64,000 bases of DNA from Gordonia lacunae. Its GTDB lineage: Bacteria; Actinomycetota; Actinomycetes; Mycobacteriales; Mycobacteriaceae. The translations under genes were made by a program, and so were the position numbers. Location: assembly GCF_002149015.1 (NCBI RefSeq), contig NZ_NGFO01000022.1:33833-97832 (forward strand), in the 5' to 3' direction. Each line of letters begins with the position of its first letter. Position 1 is the stretch's first letter. Shown here in pieces: positions 59,850 to 64,000 of this stretch. The notes beneath the pieces are model-generated. The model was not told the origin of the DNA. It ran no database searches and saw only the letters and a program-made list of their open reading frames with translations.

Positions 59850-60788
59850 ATGACACAGGACACCGGTTCCACCACCGGCACCTCGCCGGATTCTCCGGGA
59901 ACCCCCGCTCCGCCGGGTGATTCCGGCATCGAGATCTCGGCCCGGCGACGGTGGCCACTGATCGTCGGTGCGCTGGTCGTGGTCGCCGTCATCGCCGCGG
60001 TGATCGGCTGGCGATTCCTCGGCTCCGACTCGACGTCGCCCAACGAGACCGCCGGTGCGACACTGACCGTCGTCACCGCCGAAGGCAATGCCTCCGAGCA
60101 GGCACTCGTCGAGTTCATCGCCGACGAAGTCGCGCCACGGTACGACATCAAGGTCGCCTTCAAGGGCTTGTCCGACTCCACGACGCTCAACCGCGCGGTC
60201 AGCGACGGCGAGGTCGCGGGCACCGTCTATCAGCACAAGCTGTGGCTGTCGCAGGTCCTCGAGGCGAACCCGGACTTCCAGGAAGAAGCCGCGACCCCGG
60301 TCTTCCGTTGGGGCTTCGGCATCTGGTCGGACAGGTACCGCGACGTCGCCGACCTGCCGCAGAACGCGCGCGTCTCCCTGTATTCCGATCCCGCGAACGA
60401 GGCCCAGGGACTCTGGCTGCTCGAACGCGCCGGACTCATCACGCTCAAGCGGGGCGTGGACAAGTGGAAGGCGACGCAGAAGGACATCGCCACCAACCCG
60501 CGCAATCTACAGTTCGTGCTGCTCGACTTCGCCGCCCAGTCACGCTCGCTCGCCGACCTCGACGCGACCGTCGGCTACACCGAGTACTACCTCGCCGCGA
60601 ACATCGACATCGCGAAGCAGATCTACGCTCCGCCCGCGCCCGATGAGTTCGCCGGGCAGCTGACCATCGGGACGCAGTGGAAGGACACCGAGAACATCAA
60701 GAACCTGGTCGCCGCATTCAAGGACCCTGCCGTGCAGGAGTTCCTGCGTACCGATCCGCGGGTGAAGGGCATCCTGCTGCCGCTGTGA
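59850..60788 (+). CDS. metQ: MetQ/NlpA-family substrate-binding protein, membrane-anchored
   Basis: This 312-residue protein starts at ATG 59850 (GAAAGG upstream). The binding domain (about residues 75-312) shows LTVVTAEGNASEQALVEFIA, VAGTVYQHKLWLSQVLEAN, SLYSDPANEAQGLWLLERAGL and VGYTEYYLAANI, the NlpA pattern. Usual MetQ proteins are lipoproteins. Here there is no lipobox Cys, and instead a polar N-terminus of about 35 residues and one transmembrane helix (about 36-56) anchor it. It delivers a methionine-like or organosulfur ligand to MetNI. Confidence 0.87.
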   Translation: MTQDTGSTTGTSPDSPGTPAPPGDSGIEISARRRWPLIVGALVVVAVIAAVIGWRFLGSDSTSPNETAGATLTVVTAEGNASEQALVEFIADEVAPRYDIKVAFKGLSDSTTLNRAVSDGEVAGTVYQHKLWLSQVLEANPDFQEEAATPVFRWGFGIWSDRYRDVADLPQNARVSLYSDPANEAQGLWLLERAGLITLKRGVDKWKATQKDIATNPRNLQFVLLDFAAQSRSLADLDATVGYTEYYLAANIDIAKQIYAPPAPDEFAGQLTIGTQWKDTENIKNLVAAFKDPAVQEFLRTDPRVKGILLPL

Positions 60789-60871
60789 GCAGCAGGAGCA
60801 CTCATGCGCCCCTCGTCACCGCACCCGGGTCGCCCATCGCGACGCGGGTGCGGTGCGCATAGGCTCACCGC

Positions 60872-62205
60872 GTGAGCCGCACACATCACGGGCACGGTCA
60901 CGCGCACTCGCTGTCCGACATCAGCCACACGCTCTCGCCGTTCGCCCGATGGTTCGTCATCGGCACGCTCGCGGTGACCGCGATCGCGGTCACCGTCGGC
61001 ATGATCGTCTTGTGGCCGTCGGATTCCGAGCACCCGATCCCCACCCAGTTCCGGTCCGCCGATGCGGGCCGATCACCACGGTCGACGGCGAGATCGTGGA
61101 CCAATTCCATGCGAACTGCCTGAACTCGGTGGCGGGATCGGTGATCGAGACCGCGGACATCCCGGTGAACCCGGTCCCGGGTGGGCCGTGCATCCTCAAC
61201 GCGGTCCGGTTCACCTCCGGTGACGTGGCCGGCCAGTACACCGTCCTGGAGATCCCGACCAACCGGGCGCAGGCCGGATCCGGGCCCGACACCGTGGCGC
61301 CCGCGGCCGGCACCCTCGACGACCCGCAGGCGGGCCAGCCGACGTTGAACGTCGGGGACGGCATCCGGCTCTCGACCGTGCCCGGGCCCGACGGCAACCG
61401 ATACACCTTCTTCGACTTCCAGCGTGGGCCGGCGATCATCTTCTGGGCCGTGCTGTTCATCGCCGCGATCGTGCTGGTCGCGGCGTGGCGAGGTTTCCGG
61501 TCGATCATCGGGCTGGCGATCGCCTTCGGGATTCTCACGGTGTTCACGCTGCCGGCCATCCTCGACGGGGCGTCCCCGGTCGCGGTGGCGGTGGTCTCGT
61601 CGGCGGCGATCCTGTTCGTGGTCCTCTACCTCGCACACGGGGTGAGCCTGCGAACCAGTTCGGCTCTCCTCGGGACGCTGACCTCTCTCCTGCTCGCGGG
61701 ATTCCTCAGCTGGCTCGCCATCCGGACGATGAACCTCACTGGGCTCTCGGGCGACCAGACCACCAATCTGCAGGTGTATCAGGGCAACATCTCGGTCAGC
61801 GGTCTCCTGCTCGCCGGGTTCATCATCGGCACCCTCGGCGTTCTGAACGACGTGACGATCACCCAGGCGTCGGCAGCCTTCGAACTGGCCGCGGCCGGCG
61901 AACCGTCACGGCTCGCGACGTTCCGCGCCGCGATGCGTGTCGGTCGTGACCACATCGCGAGCACGGTGTACACGCTCGTCTTCGCCTACGCGGGTAGCGC
62001 CCTGCCGCTGATGCTGCTGTTCTCGGTGGCTCAGCAGCCGTTGGGCGGACTGCTCACGACCGATGTCGTGGCGGTGGAGCTGGCCCGCTCGTTCGTCGGC
62101 GGTATCGCGATCGCGCTGTCGGTTCCGCTCACGACGGCGATCGCCGCCGCGCTCACCACCCCGGCCGGCGCAGGAAGGTCGACCGCCGCGCACGCCGCTG
62201 CCTGA
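60872..62205 (+). pseudogene. YibE/F-like membrane protein with a frameshift
   Basis: The N-terminal His-rich start (HHGHGHAHS) and first membrane helix are read from 60872, but that frame ends at 61123. The rest (ITTVDGEIVDQFHANCLNS onward, then about seven helices including TLGVLNDVTITQASAAFEL and the C-terminal FVGGIAIALSVPL) is read in the frame shifted by -1. The break is at GCGGGCC (61065-61070): one extra G in the GGG run would give a continuous protein of about 445 residues. It resembles actinobacterial YibE/F-type permeases. It may be a true pseudogene, an assembly or homopolymer error, or less likely a programmed frameshift. Confidence 0.75.
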
Positions 62206-62211
62206 CGGCGG

Positions 62212-63102
62212 TCAGCACCGTCCCTTCGGCAGGTCGGCCAGGTTCTTGCCGAGCCAGTTGCCCAGTCGCGTCAGCATCTTGGTGCCGTCGGTGAACGACC
62301 CGCTGCGCGGTATGGCAGCCATCGACACCGCGACCTGACCGCCGGTGGTGCTGATGATGCCCAGTTGCCGGACGAGATGCGCCGACGATTTCGACGTCGC
62401 CGGACCCCATCCGCCCTTGACCGCGGTCACCGCGCCCTGATTCCGTCCCACCTTCGCGATACCCCACTGCTGGTTCGGGGCCACGGCACTCATCAGCCGC
62501 ACGATGTGCTCGCTGTCGGGCAGACACGGCAGGTGGGCACCGAAGATCGCCTGGTCGCGCAACGCCCACGCGGTGTACCCGGGGTAGGACGGCGGGTTGT
62601 CGACCTCGGAGGACACATGCGTCCGGACATCGTGCCCCTCCCGCAGCACCGCGCTGACGGCGTCGACGGAGGCGTGCCCGCCGCCCAGCACCCCCCACAG
62701 TTCACCGGCCGCGTCGTTGTCGGAGAACGTGATCGCCTTGTCCTCCATCGCGGCGACCGCCGGGCCACGCTCGCGTTGCGCGGCCAGCGACACCGGGACC
62801 TTCATCGTCGACCACGCGCGCCCGGACTTCAGCGATCCGAGTGAGATGACCTCGTCGCCACCGACCGGCACGATCGCGACACCGAGCTGCCCGGGCAACG
62901 ATTTCCGCATCGACTTCGTCAGTGCGGCATAGCTTTTCGCCAGCTTCTTGTCGAGCGGTTCGGGTGGCTTGAACCACGTCGCGAAGGGTTCCGGCAGCGG
63001 CGGCAGCACAGGGAGCGGTATCGCCGTCGCCGAACCCGCGCCGATCACAACCGACATCACGACCGCGCAGCACACCACGCCGATCCTTGTCACAACTTTC
63101 AC
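62212..63102 (-). CDS. Secreted class-A-beta-lactamase-like serine hydrolase
   Basis: I place the start at GTG 63102 with AGGAG 7 nt upstream (296 residues); GTG 63129 is possible. Residues 1-27 are a signal peptide ending SATA. The mature part carries the three penicillin-binding motifs: STMK (Ser98, Lys101), SDND (127-130, SDN) and KGGWG (229-233, in place of KTG). The order and spacing match class A beta-lactamases, but the segments are loose and an Omega-loop ExxLN is not evident. It may be a beta-lactamase-like or D,D-peptidase-like wall enzyme. It acts outside the cell. Confidence 0.78.
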   Translation of the reverse strand: MKVVTRIGVVCCAVVMSVVIGAGSATAIPLPVLPPLPEPFATWFKPPEPLDKKLAKSYAALTKSMRKSLPGQLGVAIVPVGGDEVISLGSLKSGRAWSTMKVPVSLAAQRERGPAVAAMEDKAITFSDNDAAGELWGVLGGGHASVDAVSAVLREGHDVRTHVSSEVDNPPSYPGYTAWALRDQAIFGAHLPCLPDSEHIVRLMSAVAPNQQWGIAKVGRNQGAVTAVKGGWGPATSKSSAHLVRQLGIISTTGGQVAVSMAAIPRSGSFTDGTKMLTRLGNWLGKNLADLPKGRC

Positions 63103-63223
63103 AATTGTCTCCTGAGTCACTCCAGACACATGAGACTAAGGCGGTTCGAGCTCGTGGACCAGGCTGTATACCCAATCGGGACCTTGCTGGGACCGGTGTC
63201 ACACCTGCTTTCGCCATCCGCCG

Positions 63224-63382
63224 CTGAAAACCACCCTCCAGGCGAGCCCCAACGTCGTATTGTCGTCGCCCCCTTCCTGCCGGGCGGTTTTCAGATACGG
63301 GTCGCCGCCTCACATGACTACGCTGTGCGTATTCGGCCCGCTCGCTTCGCTCCCGTCGCGAGGCGTCCCGACCCATGTGAGG
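63224..63382. repeat. Two interleaved inverted repeats before the TerD gene
   Basis: CTGAAAACC (63224-63232) pairs with GGTTTTCAG (63286-63294). CCTCACATG (63308-63316) pairs with CATGTGAGG (63374-63382). The second right arm ends 12 nt before the TerD start and holds its ribosome-binding region (GAGG), so folding could affect translation. Otherwise no gene is seen in 63103-63394. Confidence 0.5.
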
Positions 63383-63394
63383 AATCGCCCGGAC

Positions 63395-64000
63395 ATGTCT
63401 GCTCTGACCAAAGGCCAGAACGGCCCGTTGCCGACCCCCGATGTCATCGTCGCTGTGGACCTCGCGACCGCCGCCGACCTGTCGGCGCTGCTGGTGACCG
63501 ACCGCGGCGTCGTACGTACCGACGACGACTTCATCTTCTACAACCAACCCTCGGGTCCGGGCGTCCGCTTGCAGCAGGCTCCGGGAGGTGTTGCGCAACT
63601 GCACTTCTCGACCGCCGAGGTTCCGGCGGAGATCGCCGCGGTGCGAGCGGTGATCACCCTCGACGACGCGTCGTCGACCTTCGGCCGGTTCGCACCGCCG
63701 GTTGCACGGGTCACCGACTCCGCAGGCCGCCCGCTGTACGACTTCACCATCACCGGTCTCACCAGTGAATCCGTCGTCGTCGCGCTCGAGGTGTACCGCC
63801 GACACGACGACTGGAAAATCCGTGCGGTCGGGCAGGGATACGCGGGTGGTTTCGCCGACCTCGTCCGTGACCACGGCGTGAGCGTCGACGACGAACCCCA
63901 GGCGGTACCCGCCCCGCCGGCACCGGTCAGCTACTCGCGCCAGGCCGCGCCCACGCCGCCCCCGGCCACCCCACCGCAGCACGCCGCGGCACCTCCGCCC
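63395..64000 (+). CDS. TerD-family protein (3' truncated by window edge)
   Basis: The visible 202 residues start at ATG 63395. The TerD fold is recognisable: VDLATAADLSALLVTDRGVVR, DDFIFYNQPSGPGVRLQQAPG, ISAEIAA-like helix (VPAEIAAVRAVITLDDASSTFG), PLYDFTITGLTSESVVVALEVYRR and WKIRAVGQGYAGGFADLVRD. TerD proteins bind calcium and act in tellurite and stress responses. After residue 165 the chain becomes Pro/Ala-rich, suggesting a linker to a second domain beyond the window. Confidence 0.85.
   Translation, partial: MSALTKGQNGPLPTPDVIVAVDLATAADLSALLVTDRGVVRTDDDFIFYNQPSGPGVRLQQAPGGVAQLHFSTAEVPAEIAAVRAVITLDDASSTFGRFAPPVARVTDSAGRPLYDFTITGLTSESVVVALEVYRRHDDWKIRAVGQGYAGGFADLVRDHGVSVDDEPQAVPAPPAPVSYSRQAAPTPPPATPPQHAAAPPP

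Noticed and set aside
60853..61080. Use of 60853 as start of the YibE/F-type protein to avoid a frameshift
   Set aside because: The residues from 60853 to about 61070 in that frame are Arg/His-rich nonsense, whereas the other frame encodes a normal His-rich start and membrane helix.

Overview
The window is high-GC actinobacterial DNA of the mycolic-acid group, most like Gordonia or Rhodococcus. The markers are an antigen-85-type mycolyltransferase, an MmpL-type transporter, LLM-class F420/flavin oxidoreductases, a mycofactocin-type SDR, an FprB-type ferredoxin reductase, and dense operons with 4-nt ATGA overlaps. The genus is an inference.

Layout. (1) 1-1946: the right end of an integrated element. 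It holds small accessory genes, an excisionase-like gene, helically phased CGGAC repeats and the 3' part of a tRNA-Leu gene as attachment site. (2) 2175-3637: a secreted nuclease toxin and its SUKH (SMI1/KNR4) immunity partner, just outside the attachment site. (3) 3693-5807: a TetR/DHA2 efflux pair with three palindromic operators. (4) 7171-17868: an L-rhamnose catabolic cluster of mutarotase, permease, isomerase, rhamnulokinase, a fused rhamnulose-1-phosphate aldolase/dehydrogenase, an FMN L-lactate dehydrogenase and a LacI regulator. Two matching LacI-type operators precede rhaM and rhaI. (5) 17777-44010: a large catabolic region with two acyl-CoA ligases, a CaiB-type CoA-transferase, two crotonase-family proteins, a hotdog thioesterase, three SDRs, a Rieske oxygenase, an LLM oxidoreductase, AAHS and MHS transporters, and a translationally coupled block of three molybdopterin oxidoreductases with an FprB-type flavoprotein. 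A recurring 13-bp site, CTAA(C/T)-N3-(G/T)TTAG, lies at most of its promoters. (6) 44156-47232: a TetR/MMPL operon with two tandem TTGCA-N6-TGCAA operators. (7) 47239-56365: housekeeping and envelope genes (ABM monooxygenase, aldehyde dehydrogenase, hydrolases, mycolyltransferase, monoacylglycerol lipase) and two tandem-repeat arrays. (8) 56423-60788: a DszA/NtaA-type monooxygenase coupled to a MetNIQ ABC importer, probably for organosulfur use. (9) 60872-64000: a frameshifted YibE/F-type membrane protein, a secreted class-A-beta-lactamase-like hydrolase and a truncated TerD-family gene.

The most unusual part is region 5. The run from 38185 down to 27030 reads CoA ligase, aromatic-acid transporter, Mo enzyme, Mo enzyme, ferredoxin/FAD reductase, Mo enzyme. 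The last four genes are joined by 1-4 nt overlaps. With the shared operator-like motif and the adjacent Rieske/crotonase/CaiB operon, this suggests an undescribed CoA-dependent route for an aromatic or alicyclic acid that uses several molybdenum enzymes with a soluble NAD(P)-linked electron carrier. The substrate cannot be read from the sequence.
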